Shown here piece by piece: positions 8,391-16,538 of a DNA stretch of 64,000 nucleotides (within the stretch, counting starts at the first letter, position 1; every line of letters starts with the position of its first letter). Below the pieces are notes generated by a model. The model did no database searches and had not been told where the DNA came from. It worked only from the letters and a program-made list of their open reading frames with translations. Position numbers and translations under genes: made by a program. Origin of the DNA: CAZIVO01 sp964542765 (GTDB lineage: Bacteria; Planctomycetota; UBA1135; UBA2386); the NCBI GenBank assembly GCA_964542765.1, contig CAZIVO010000003.1, positions 1 through 64,000 on the forward strand, in the 5' to 3' direction.

Positions 8391-10613
8391 ATGATCTTCC
8401 TTCGCAGCTTGCTCCTTCTCACCATCGCTCTTGGTTGCTGTGCGCTGGATCTCAAAGCTCAGAAGAAACGCCTGACGATCGACGACGTGCTCGGCGGCAT
8501 CTTCTATGCAGGTTTTCCCCCGTTCGAGTGGAGCCAGGACGGCAGCCGACTCGAGATTCGGCAAGGGGGTCAATTGCTGTTTCTCAACCCCCGCGACGGC
8601 ATGGTCAAACTTGCGCCATCGAAAGATGATGCTCGGGCGGTCAGGACTCGCGAGATGGCGAAGGCTCTCGGAGGCTTGGATCTGGCAGCGGGCGAGGCGA
8701 CTGCGGTCGCCGGTCGCGCCGAACCCAAGGGTGCGAAGGCCATGGTGGGGATGTCGGGTGGGGATCTTTACTTTCATCGCAAGAGCGAGAAGGCGCGCCG
8801 CTTGACCACCGATGGCGTGGAGAAGCACGAGGTAGAACTGAGCCCCGATGGCTCCCGTGTGGCCTTTGTCCGCGGCAATGATTTGCATGTCATCGAGACA
8901 TCCAGCGGTAAGGCCGCGGCGATCACCGATGATGGGGGCGAAGATGTTTTCAACGGCCGGCTCGATTGGGTGTATCAGGAAGAGGTCTACGGCCGTGGCA
9001 AGTTCAAGGGCTTCTGGTGGAGTCCGAAGAGTTCGCACATTGCTTACCTGCGCATCGACCAAAAGGGCGTCAAGGAATTTACTGTCGTCGACTTCATCCC
9101 GGACGAGAGCCTGCAGGAGGAGCGGGCAGTGCGGCCGGAGGTGAGCCATTATCCCAAGGCCGGCGATCCCAATCCGGCTGCGAAACTCGGCGTGGTGAAT
9201 CTCGAAGATGGTCGGACCGTCTGGATGGACCTGGGTGATTACGATCCTGATATCCTGATCGTTCGCGTCGGCTGGAATCTCGATGGTACGAAGGTGGTGT
9301 TCCAGGTTCAGAACCGGATCCAGACCTGGCTGGACCTCAATTATGGCGATCTCGAAACCGGTGCTGTCACTCGCATCCTGCGCGAACAAGCCGGTGATCA
9401 TGGCTGGGTCAATGTCATCGAAGAACCGCGCTGGCTGGGCGATGGGTCGATGCTGTGGCTCAGTGAGAGGACCGGCTACAAGCACCTTTATCATCATGAT
9501 GCCGGTGGCGGTCTGCGGCGCGCGGTCACGGACGGGACCTGGGCTGTTGGTGAGATTCTCAAGGTTGATGAGTCGAGCGGCAAGGTCTGGCTGACGGCGA
9601 CCAAGGACGGAGCCATCAACAAGAACGTTTACAGGGTCGGTCTCGATGGCACCGGCATGATCCGTTTGACCGAGGGTTCGGGCACCCACAAGGTCCATCT
9701 GAACGCGGATGGCAGTCATTTCGTCGACGCTTTTTCCAGCTTGCAGACACCCTTTGAACTCCGTCTGTGCAAGGGCGATGGGACGGTGGAGAGGGTGTTG
9801 CGGCGACCGTCGCCACCGGCGCTCAAGACGCATGAGTTCGGATACCGTGAACTCGTCGAGATCCCTACCCGTGACGGTTTTCTCATGGACGCGACGGTGC
9901 TGAAGCCAACCGATTTCGATGAGAATGATATCTATCCAGTGTTTTTGGACATCTATGGGGGCCCCGATACGCCGATTGTCAGGAATACTTGGAATGCCGG
10001 CGCGAGTCCTTTCCACCAGTTCCTGGCCCAGCAGGGCGTGATCGTTTTGCAGGTCAATAACCGCACGGCCAGTGGCAAGGGGCAGGTCTACACGTCGCAG
10101 TGCTACAAGAATTTTGGCGCCTGCGAGTTTCGCGATCTCGAAGATGCTGTCGATTGGTTCTGTCGCAACTCCTGGGCGGATGCTTCGCGGGTTGCTATTT
10201 CGGGTTGGAGTTACGGCGGCACCATGGCTGCGTATGCACTGACACACAGCAAGAAGTTCGCGGTGGGCTTCGCTGGAGCCGGTGTGTACGACTGGCGCCT
10301 CTATGACACGATCTATACCGAGCGCTACATGGACACGCCGCAGCGCAATCCGTCAGGCTACGCGTCGAGTTCGGTCATCGGGTCCGCGAAGAATCTGCAC
10401 GGTCACCTCGTGATCCTGCACGGCACCAAGGATGACAATGTCCATCTACAAAACGCCATGCAGCTGTCCTACGCCCTGCAGAAGGCCGGCAAGCAGTTCG
10501 AGTTGATGCTATACCCCCAGTCGCGCCATCGTGTGGGCACTGCGCAACAGATGATGCATATGCGCAAGCTCATCTGGGGGGTGCTGAAGGATCGCTTGCT
10601 GACGCACCGCTAG
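8391..10613 (+). CDS. Secreted dipeptidyl-peptidase IV-like S9 peptidase
   Basis: 740 residues. A signal peptide (IFLRSLLLLTIALGCCALDL) is followed by a DPPIV-type beta-propeller of about 470 residues and a C-terminal alpha/beta hydrolase. The catalytic triad is visible: Ser in SGWSYGG (about residue 606), Asp in GTKDDNVH and His in QSRHRV. It should release dipeptides from peptide N-termini in the periplasm or outside. The propeller has YQEEVYGRGKFKGFWWSP, where S9B enzymes carry the Glu motif that binds the substrate amino terminus. I start at the ATG 8391; a TTG two codons upstream (8385) is also in frame. It ends four bases from the convergent amidohydrolase. Confidence 0.93.
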   Translation: MIFLRSLLLLTIALGCCALDLKAQKKRLTIDDVLGGIFYAGFPPFEWSQDGSRLEIRQGGQLLFLNPRDGMVKLAPSKDDARAVRTREMAKALGGLDLAAGEATAVAGRAEPKGAKAMVGMSGGDLYFHRKSEKARRLTTDGVEKHEVELSPDGSRVAFVRGNDLHVIETSSGKAAAITDDGGEDVFNGRLDWVYQEEVYGRGKFKGFWWSPKSSHIAYLRIDQKGVKEFTVVDFIPDESLQEERAVRPEVSHYPKAGDPNPAAKLGVVNLEDGRTVWMDLGDYDPDILIVRVGWNLDGTKVVFQVQNRIQTWLDLNYGDLETGAVTRILREQAGDHGWVNVIEEPRWLGDGSMLWLSERTGYKHLYHHDAGGGLRRAVTDGTWAVGEILKVDESSGKVWLTATKDGAINKNVYRVGLDGTGMIRLTEGSGTHKVHLNADGSHFVDAFSSLQTPFELRLCKGDGTVERVLRRPSPPALKTHEFGYRELVEIPTRDGFLMDATVLKPTDFDENDIYPVFLDIYGGPDTPIVRNTWNAGASPFHQFLAQQGVIVLQVNNRTASGKGQVYTSQCYKNFGACEFRDLEDAVDWFCRNSWADASRVAISGWSYGGTMAAYALTHSKKFAVGFAGAGVYDWRLYDTIYTERYMDTPQRNPSGYASSSVIGSAKNLHGHLVILHGTKDDNVHLQNAMQLSYALQKAGKQFELMLYPQSRHRVGTAQQMMHMRKLIWGVLKDRLLTHR

Positions 10614-10617
10614 AGCA

Positions 10618-12228
10618 TCACTTCGCGGGCACTTTTTTGTGTCGCAAGATGTGACCCGGACGGGCGCGTGTGTGGCTGCCATCATCGATGACAACCACGC
10701 CGTTGACGATGACGAAGGGTATACCTTCCGGCTCGAGTCGGGGTTCCTTGAAGGTGGCACGGTCTTTCACTGTCTGGGGATCGAACAGGGTCAGGTCGGC
10801 GTGCGCGCCGATCCTGATCGCTCCGCGCCCCTCGAGTCCGAAGGTCTTCGCCGGCAACTGGGTCATCTTGCGGATGGCCTTGGCGAGAGGAAGGGTGGCC
10901 CGCTCGCGCACGTAATGGCCGAGCACGCGTGGATTATTGCCTGCGCCGCGCGGGTGTGGCTTGCCGAGGCCCTTACGGAGTCGGATGCCGGCATCACAGG
11001 CGACGCTGACATAGTCCTCTTTCATGATCGCTTCGACATCGCTCTCGGTCATCTTGTGGTAGATCATCGAGACCCGTGAGCCTCGGGATGCTTCGAACAA
11101 CCGCAGGGCCATTTCCCCCTGCGAATCCGGGTCTTTTTTGCCCATACGAAGTTGTGTCGCTTCCGCGATGGTCATGCCGTTCAGGTCCGTGTTGTTCGGA
11201 GCATTGCCGATACGGCAGTAGGAGAGATCATCGAAACCCGTTGCCTTCGCCTTCGAAAGGACGGCCTCGCGCATGTTGCGCCGGAAGGCGGGATCTTTGC
11301 CGAGTTTCTCGGCGAAGGCACGTTGGCCGATGGTCAGCATCGATGCGGGGAAAAGCACCTGGAGACCGGTGCTGCTGGCGGTGTAGGCGTACTGATCGCC
11401 GGTCAAACGCATGCCGGCTGCGCGGGCGGCGCGGAGCTTTGCGATCATCTTCTGGCTATCACCCCAGACATTCTTGCCGCTGGCCTTGAGGTGCGAGAGG
11501 TGGACCGGCACCTTCGCTTCCCGGCCGATGGTCAGCGCCTCTTCGATGGCCTTCAAGACGGACTTCGATTCGTTGCGCATATGGCTTGCATAGAGTCCAT
11601 CGAACTCGCTGACGGCCTTGGTGAGTTCGATCAGTTCGTTGGTCTTCGCATAGGTTCCCGGGACGTAGATGAGACCGGTCGACATGCCGACTGCACCTGC
11701 GCGCATGGCATCGCGAACGAGACTCTTCATGTTCTCGAGTTCCCGGTCATCCGGCGGGCGGTTCTCTCGGCCGAGAACCTTGTTGCGAACAGTGCCGTGG
11801 CCGATCAGGGTGGCGTAGTTGAGGCTGATCCCGGTCTTGTCGAGTTGCGTGAAGTGCTTGGCGATATCGAGGTTGCTGCTTCCGCAGTTGCCGCTGACGA
11901 TGGTGGTCACTCCCATGGCCAGGAAGTTCTGCGCTTCGGGACGGCTGCCGATATTGTCCGCGTGGGCATGTGTGTCGATGAAACCGGGGGCGATGACGAG
12001 GCCGGAAGCATCGATGACTCTCTCGCTCTTCGCCTTCGAGAGATCGCCGATCTCGCTGATCATGCCGCCACGTATTCCGATATCCCCCTGGAATGGTTTG
12101 GCCCCTGTGCCGTCGATGACGGTTCCGGATCTGAGCACCAGGTCGAGGGGGTCGTTCTGTGCCGCAAGACCGGAAAGTGTCCAGCTGGCGATCAGGGTCA
12201 TGAGGGGGGGCAGATGGGGGAGTCGCAT
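10618..12228 (-). CDS. Secreted N-acyl-D-amino-acid deacylase-like amidohydrolase
   Basis: 536 residues from the ATG at 12228, chosen because it opens a good signal peptide (MRLPHLPPLMTLIASWTLSG) and has AGGA upstream; an in-frame start at 12294 adds 22 charged residues. Motifs of the D-aminoacylase branch of the amidohydrolases are present: GFIDTHAHADN (HxH metal ligands), the Cys of VSGNCGSSN, SHMRNES and HLSHLK. Such enzymes remove acyl groups from N-acyl-D-amino acids; export suggests recycling of cell-wall or environmental D-amino-acid derivatives. Substrate is not provable here. Confidence 0.9.
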   Translation of the reverse strand: MRLPHLPPLMTLIASWTLSGLAAQNDPLDLVLRSGTVIDGTGAKPFQGDIGIRGGMISEIGDLSKAKSERVIDASGLVIAPGFIDTHAHADNIGSRPEAQNFLAMGVTTIVSGNCGSSNLDIAKHFTQLDKTGISLNYATLIGHGTVRNKVLGRENRPPDDRELENMKSLVRDAMRAGAVGMSTGLIYVPGTYAKTNELIELTKAVSEFDGLYASHMRNESKSVLKAIEEALTIGREAKVPVHLSHLKASGKNVWGDSQKMIAKLRAARAAGMRLTGDQYAYTASSTGLQVLFPASMLTIGQRAFAEKLGKDPAFRRNMREAVLSKAKATGFDDLSYCRIGNAPNNTDLNGMTIAEATQLRMGKKDPDSQGEMALRLFEASRGSRVSMIYHKMTESDVEAIMKEDYVSVACDAGIRLRKGLGKPHPRGAGNNPRVLGHYVRERATLPLAKAIRKMTQLPAKTFGLEGRGAIRIGAHADLTLFDPQTVKDRATFKEPRLEPEGIPFVIVNGVVVIDDGSHTRARPGHILRHKKVPAK

Positions 12229-12461
12229 GGTTTTCCTATCATCGCCCTTTTTGCCCCGCCACAGAAGATGGGGAATCTTCCTCGGTATGGACATTTCGGG
12301 GCGTGAGGGCGTGGGAAAAAAAGCAGGACTCGTGAAACTAGCCGAGTTTTCAGCCTAGAAGAGGGTGTTCCTGTCGTGGGCGGAGCCTTCGGCTGGAGCG
12401 CTTCAAGACGCAAGACTCTCCACTGAAGGAGTCACGGGCACGGTGCTCATGATTCCGGGGG

Positions 12462-12485
12462 CGAAGTGGGGAGTCTTCGTTTTTT
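12462..12485 (+). terminator. Terminator-like hairpin
   Basis: CGAAG (12462-12466), eight-base loop, CTTCG (12475-12479), then six T residues. The stem is only five pairs and no plus-strand gene lies directly upstream, so it could stop stray transcripts or be chance. Confidence 0.35.
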
Positions 12486-12542
12486 AACGGGTTTTGGACA
12501 TCTGAACCGGGGGCAGATCGGGGAGCATACAAGGGAGGATCT

Positions 12543-12561
12543 CCGGGGCTCTCAGCCCCGG
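12543..12561. repeat. GC-rich inverted repeat
   Basis: CCGGGGCT, CTC, AGCCCCGG: a perfect 8-base stem about 40 bases before the probable -10 of the exporter genes. Could be an operator; no match to a known regulator recognised. Confidence 0.4.
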
Positions 12562-12646
12562 GGAGCTCTGTATCCCCAAAAACACAAGCGTCTGTGTACG
12601 CTATACTTGGAGTTTCTGGCCGCCGTTGTTCATTCGCCCTGAAACG

Positions 12647-14356
12647 ATGGAGAACATCCTGATCCAAGCCCCTGGACCGATTCGGGGCCGTGAAGTCGTG
12701 CGCGAGCGTTTCGCCCGCTCTGACCGCGTGATCCTGCCCCTGCTCGTCTTGCTGGCCGGTTGTTCGGCATCCGGGTATGTCGAGGACGCCGACGAGCAGG
12801 TCTACCGGATTCTCGGGCAGGCCTCCAGCAGTGTGACCGGGCAGAGCAAGGTGTTCGAGGTGGGTCGCCCCGAGAGCAGCTTGCGTGAGCGGTTGTTGCG
12901 AGATGGCGGAAGCGTCCTCCTTGATCTGCCGGCATCTTTGGATGTGGCAGCGGAGAACAATCGCCAGTATGCGCGCGACAAGGAGCAGTTGTACACGGTT
13001 GCGCTCACCCTGACTCGCGAACAGCATGACTTCGCTCTGCGGTATGGAGGTGGCGGCTCGGCTGAGGCCAGTGGGACGGGTGATGAAACCTCCTCGTCGT
13101 ACAGCGCCACTGCGTCTTTCAGCGAGGATCTTTCGGCCTCGGTGAACACTACTTCCGGGGCGCGCATCACCGCCAGCTTCGTCAATACCTTCTTGCGGGA
13201 TCTTCTCACGAGTGATGACTGGGACGGCGGAGCGATTCTCAAGATCGGTCTCACTCAGCCCCTCTTGCGTGGGTTGGGCGAGAGGGTTGTCCGTGAACCC
13301 TTGACCCAGGCCGAGCGCAACGTGGTCTATCAGGTCAGATCCTTTGAGCGCGCGCGCAGCACTCTCGCCGTGCAGGTGGTGAGTGACTACTACGGCGTTC
13401 TCGAGCAGATCCAGAACCTGCGGAATGAGCGGGCCAATCTCGAGAGCGTGCAGCGCAACCGTGAGCGCAGCCAGGAACTGTTCGCTGCCGGCCGGATCGA
13501 CATCAACAGCTTCGACCAGGCCCGGCAGAACGAGTTGAGTTCTCAAAATGGTGTGGTCACGGCAGAAAACAGGCTGATGGCCGCGCTGGACAGGTTCAAG
13601 CTGAACCGCCTGGGTTTACCCGTGGATGCGGATGTCCGGTTGCAGGTCTCCGATCTCGATCAACTCAGGGAGCTTGGTGTCAAGCGGCTGGAACTGGAAG
13701 AAGGCAAGGCCATCGGGCTGGCCTTGTCGCGCCGATACGACTATCGCAACGCCCTCGATGCCGTCGAGGACGCCGCCCGTGGCGTCCTCGTATCCGAGGA
13801 CGCGCTCGCGAGCAGTCTCGACTTTGCATCGGCCATCGAGGTGCCAACGGAGGCTGGCAAGCCGCTCAAGTTCGACTGGTCCGAGGTCAAGTGGAGTGTG
13901 GGCTTCAATCTCGACCTGGCCCTGGACAAACTGTCCGAGCGCAACGCGTATCGTTCAGCTCTGATCAGTCTCGATGTTTCCATGCGTTCTCGGGAGCAAC
14001 TCGAGGATTCGATCAAGTTTGAGATTCGTGATGCGCTGCGTAACATTCAGAGCACGATCGAAAGCTATCGGATCCAGGTCAATGCCAGGGTGCTTGCAGA
14101 GCGACGGGTGGATAGCACCCGGGATCTGTTCCAGGCCAATCGCGTTGAACAGCGTGATGTGAATGATGCTCAGGACTCCTTGTTGTCGGCTCAGATCAAC
14201 GAAACCGGAGCCCTGATCGATTACGTTATCGCGAAGTTGCAACTCGTGAGGGATCTCGAAGGTCTCGTCCTGGAGTCCAAGGGATTGCGCTTTGACCCGG
14301 GGCTTCCTCTTCCCGAAGGCCCTTTTTCAGATGGGCCGAGGGGTGCCGACAATTGA
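12647..14356 (+). CDS. TolC-like outer membrane efflux lipoprotein
   Basis: 569 residues from ATG 12647. After an unusually long basic N-region comes a lipoprotein signal, ILPLLVLLAGC, with the lipobox Cys near residue 39; a GTG start about 17 codons later would give a more typical signal peptide. The body is long alpha-helical segments of the outer membrane efflux protein fold (for example VVSDYYGVLEQIQNLRNERANLE and the second-half repeat with IRDALRNIQSTIESYRIQVNARV). It would form the outer membrane duct for the exporter encoded directly downstream (adaptors, ATPase, permease). Confidence 0.88.
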   Translation: MENILIQAPGPIRGREVVRERFARSDRVILPLLVLLAGCSASGYVEDADEQVYRILGQASSSVTGQSKVFEVGRPESSLRERLLRDGGSVLLDLPASLDVAAENNRQYARDKEQLYTVALTLTREQHDFALRYGGGGSAEASGTGDETSSSYSATASFSEDLSASVNTTSGARITASFVNTFLRDLLTSDDWDGGAILKIGLTQPLLRGLGERVVREPLTQAERNVVYQVRSFERARSTLAVQVVSDYYGVLEQIQNLRNERANLESVQRNRERSQELFAAGRIDINSFDQARQNELSSQNGVVTAENRLMAALDRFKLNRLGLPVDADVRLQVSDLDQLRELGVKRLELEEGKAIGLALSRRYDYRNALDAVEDAARGVLVSEDALASSLDFASAIEVPTEAGKPLKFDWSEVKWSVGFNLDLALDKLSERNAYRSALISLDVSMRSREQLEDSIKFEIRDALRNIQSTIESYRIQVNARVLAERRVDSTRDLFQANRVEQRDVNDAQDSLLSAQINETGALIDYVIAKLQLVRDLEGLVLESKGLRFDPGLPLPEGPFSDGPRGADN

Positions 14357-14400
14357 ACCTTAACAGGACCACGACCTTCGGTGGCCGCGTGAACGAAACC

Positions 14401-16536
14401 ATGTCGAAGAACCATCTACGAAGCTTGCGACCACTCATTGCGGCGTCGCTCTCTGCTGGCTTGCTGTTCTGCCTGACTGCTTGCGAGAAGGCAGCGGCAA
14501 CCGTGAGTTCCGGCCCCGATATCTACGAGGTTACTGACGGCAATTTGAGGATCACGATTTCCGAATCTGCTGAGATTCAGGCGGCGAGAGAGACGCGAGT
14601 GAAGTCTGAGGTCGAAGGTTCGGCGACTGTCATCTACCTGATCTCCGAGGGTTCGGTGGTCAAGAAGGGCGAAAAGTTGGTCGAGCTTGATGCCAGCAGC
14701 TTGGCGGATCGGAAGGCAACGCAAGAAATTAGCCTGGAGCGTGCGAAGGCCAGCCTTGTTCAGGCCGAGCAGAACATGGAGATCCAGAAGAAGGAGATCA
14801 AGGCCAGCGAGGAGACGGCCAAGAGCAAGCTCCTCATTGCGGAGATGGAGCAGGAGAAGTTCCTCGGGAAACTGGCTGCGGGCAGCGTCGTCGATGGCGG
14901 GGATTTCGGCGAGAGCTCGAATGGTCAGATGGTTCAGAAGCTCAAACAACTCGTGGCGAATGACCCTCACTATGACGACCTGCCGGCAGAGATCGTCGAG
15001 AAGCTCTTGTCCGGTGAGAATGATTTGCATCGTGACATGGGAGAAATGGCGAATCAGGTCCTGGCGCAGATTGACAAGATCCGTCTCGCCGAGTCGGAAC
15101 TCAAGGTGCGTGAGGACACTTTGGGCCATAGCGAGAATTTGGCGGAGAAGGGCTATGTCACCAAGAACGAGCTCGACAAGGATCGCCTTGCCTACAACAG
15201 CCAGCTGTCAAAGGTGACGTTGTCGAAGAATGATCTGGACTTGCTTATCAACTACACGCTTCGCAAGCAGCAGATTCAGCTGGCCAAGGATGTCGAAAAT
15301 ACAGATCTTGAACTTGACCGCGTCCGCGCAACCAACCTCGCCAGGCAGGCGCGAGAACTCGCCGAGCTGAAGAGCAAGCAGGCAGAGCATGAGCTTGCCA
15401 AGGAGCGCTTCGAGAACCTTGTCTATCAGATCGAGAATGCGGTCATCTATGCACCCAATCCGGGTCTGGTCGTGTATGCGACGCAGGGCGATGGCCGGCG
15501 GGGCCGGGAGGTTGTTGAAGAAGGTTTGAGCGTGCGGGAGCGTCAGACGCTGATCATCTTGCCGGACGTGAGCGAGATGGTGTGTGATCTGAAGGTCAAG
15601 GAAGCGGACGTCGACAAGGTGGCTGTGGGCCAACGCGTTGCGATTCGCGTCGATGCCTTCCCGGATCAGCCATTCGTGGGCACGGTTTCGCGGGTGTCAC
15701 CTCTTCCCGATTCGGGCTCTCGATGGAGCAATAACGACCTCAAGGTCTACAAGACGAGGGTGACGATCGAGGGTGTCAATGAGCAGTTGCGTCCGGGTAT
15801 GTCGTCGCGAGTTGAAATCGTCATCGGCGAGATCAAGGCGGCGACCTACGTTCCCATGCAGGCGGTCCGGCGACAGGGTTCGGTGCAATACATATGGAAG
15901 CGAACGCCGACCGGCCCGGTGGCGGAGAGGGTTGCTGTCGGGCAGAACAATCTGACGCATGTGCAGATTCTCAAGGGACTCGCTGCGGGTGAGAGTGTTT
16001 ACCTCACACCTCCATCGGGAGTTGTCCTTCCCGAGTTCTCGCAGCCGCTCAAATCCGACACTGTGAAACCAAAGGCTGACACTGCGAAACCAAAGGCTGA
16101 CACTGCGAAACCAAAGGCTGACACTGCGAAACCAAAGGCTGACACTGTGAAGCCAAAGGCCGATCCCGCCAAGCCGGCGTCTGCACCGCCGGGTGATCGC
16201 TCCGCTGGCCGCCCTCGTGGTGAAGGTGGTTTCCGTGAAGTCATGGAGGAGATGGGCTCCCTTCTGGCGAGTAAATACCCCCAATTTGCTGATGAGGTGA
16301 AGGGGGACCCGAGCGCTCTTTTCCGAAATGCCGAGATTCGCGAATTGATTCAGAACGATCCCGAACTCAAGGCCATGCAGGAGAAGATGCGCGGTTCGAT
16401 GTCCGGTCGGCGTGGTGGCGAGGGACGAGGCCCTGGCGAGGGGCGTGGCACTGGCGAGGGACGCGGTACCGGCGAGGGGCATGGCGGCGGTGCGGTTCCT
16501 TCAGGTCGTCGTGGTGATGGCAGGGGGGGGCGCTAG
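14401..16536 (+). CDS. Periplasmic adaptor lipoprotein (MacA/HlyD type), first copy
   Basis: 711 residues from ATG 14401; lipobox LFCLTAC at the N-terminus. Domains in order: half lipoyl (VIYLISEGSVVKKGEKLVELD), a very long coiled-coil hairpin to about residue 350, the second half lipoyl (VIYAPNPGLVVY), a beta-barrel and membrane-proximal domain (MVCDLKVKEADVDKVAVGQR; LRPGMSSRVEIVIGE). Then come a Lys-Pro-rich tandem repeat, a helical box around KYPQFADEV and IRELIQNDPELKAMQ, and a Gly/Arg-rich tail. The last three parts are not usual for adaptors. Lies 44 bases after the TolC-like gene and two bases before its paralogue. Confidence 0.88.
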   Translation: MSKNHLRSLRPLIAASLSAGLLFCLTACEKAAATVSSGPDIYEVTDGNLRITISESAEIQAARETRVKSEVEGSATVIYLISEGSVVKKGEKLVELDASSLADRKATQEISLERAKASLVQAEQNMEIQKKEIKASEETAKSKLLIAEMEQEKFLGKLAAGSVVDGGDFGESSNGQMVQKLKQLVANDPHYDDLPAEIVEKLLSGENDLHRDMGEMANQVLAQIDKIRLAESELKVREDTLGHSENLAEKGYVTKNELDKDRLAYNSQLSKVTLSKNDLDLLINYTLRKQQIQLAKDVENTDLELDRVRATNLARQARELAELKSKQAEHELAKERFENLVYQIENAVIYAPNPGLVVYATQGDGRRGREVVEEGLSVRERQTLIILPDVSEMVCDLKVKEADVDKVAVGQRVAIRVDAFPDQPFVGTVSRVSPLPDSGSRWSNNDLKVYKTRVTIEGVNEQLRPGMSSRVEIVIGEIKAATYVPMQAVRRQGSVQYIWKRTPTGPVAERVAVGQNNLTHVQILKGLAAGESVYLTPPSGVVLPEFSQPLKSDTVKPKADTAKPKADTAKPKADTAKPKADTVKPKADPAKPASAPPGDRSAGRPRGEGGFREVMEEMGSLLASKYPQFADEVKGDPSALFRNAEIRELIQNDPELKAMQEKMRGSMSGRRGGEGRGPGEGRGTGEGRGTGEGHGGGAVPSGRRGDGRGGR
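16057..16161 (+). repeat. Five tandem 21-base repeats inside the first adaptor gene
   Basis: Five head-to-tail copies of a 21-base unit (gacactgcgaaaccaaaggct; copies 2-4 identical, copies 1 and 5 with one to three changes). Each encodes DTAKPKA, giving a Lys/Pro-rich linker that probably spans periplasm or binds wall polymer. Copy number could vary between strains. Confidence 0.95.
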
Positions 16537-16538
16537 AG

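Larger units (their letters stand above)
12229..12646. other. Non-coding region between divergent genes
   Basis: 418 bases between the amidohydrolase and the exporter genes; it must hold both promoters. On the plus strand TATACT at 12602-12607 is a fair -10 for the exporter, with no good -35 at the right distance. It also holds a perfect 8-base stem with a 3-base loop (12543-12561) and a hairpin plus T run (12462-12485). No convincing gene is present; open frames here are antisense extensions of the TolC-like gene. Confidence 0.6.

Noticed and set aside
8313..10247. 644-residue open frame antisense to the DPPIV-like gene
   Set aside because: Lies wholly against a gene with catalytic motifs; no ribosome site or recognised domain. 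Long antisense frames are common in GC-rich genes.
12350..13546. 398-residue minus-strand frame over the TolC-like gene start
   Set aside because: Covers the probable promoter region and the lipoprotein signal of the real gene; no domain.
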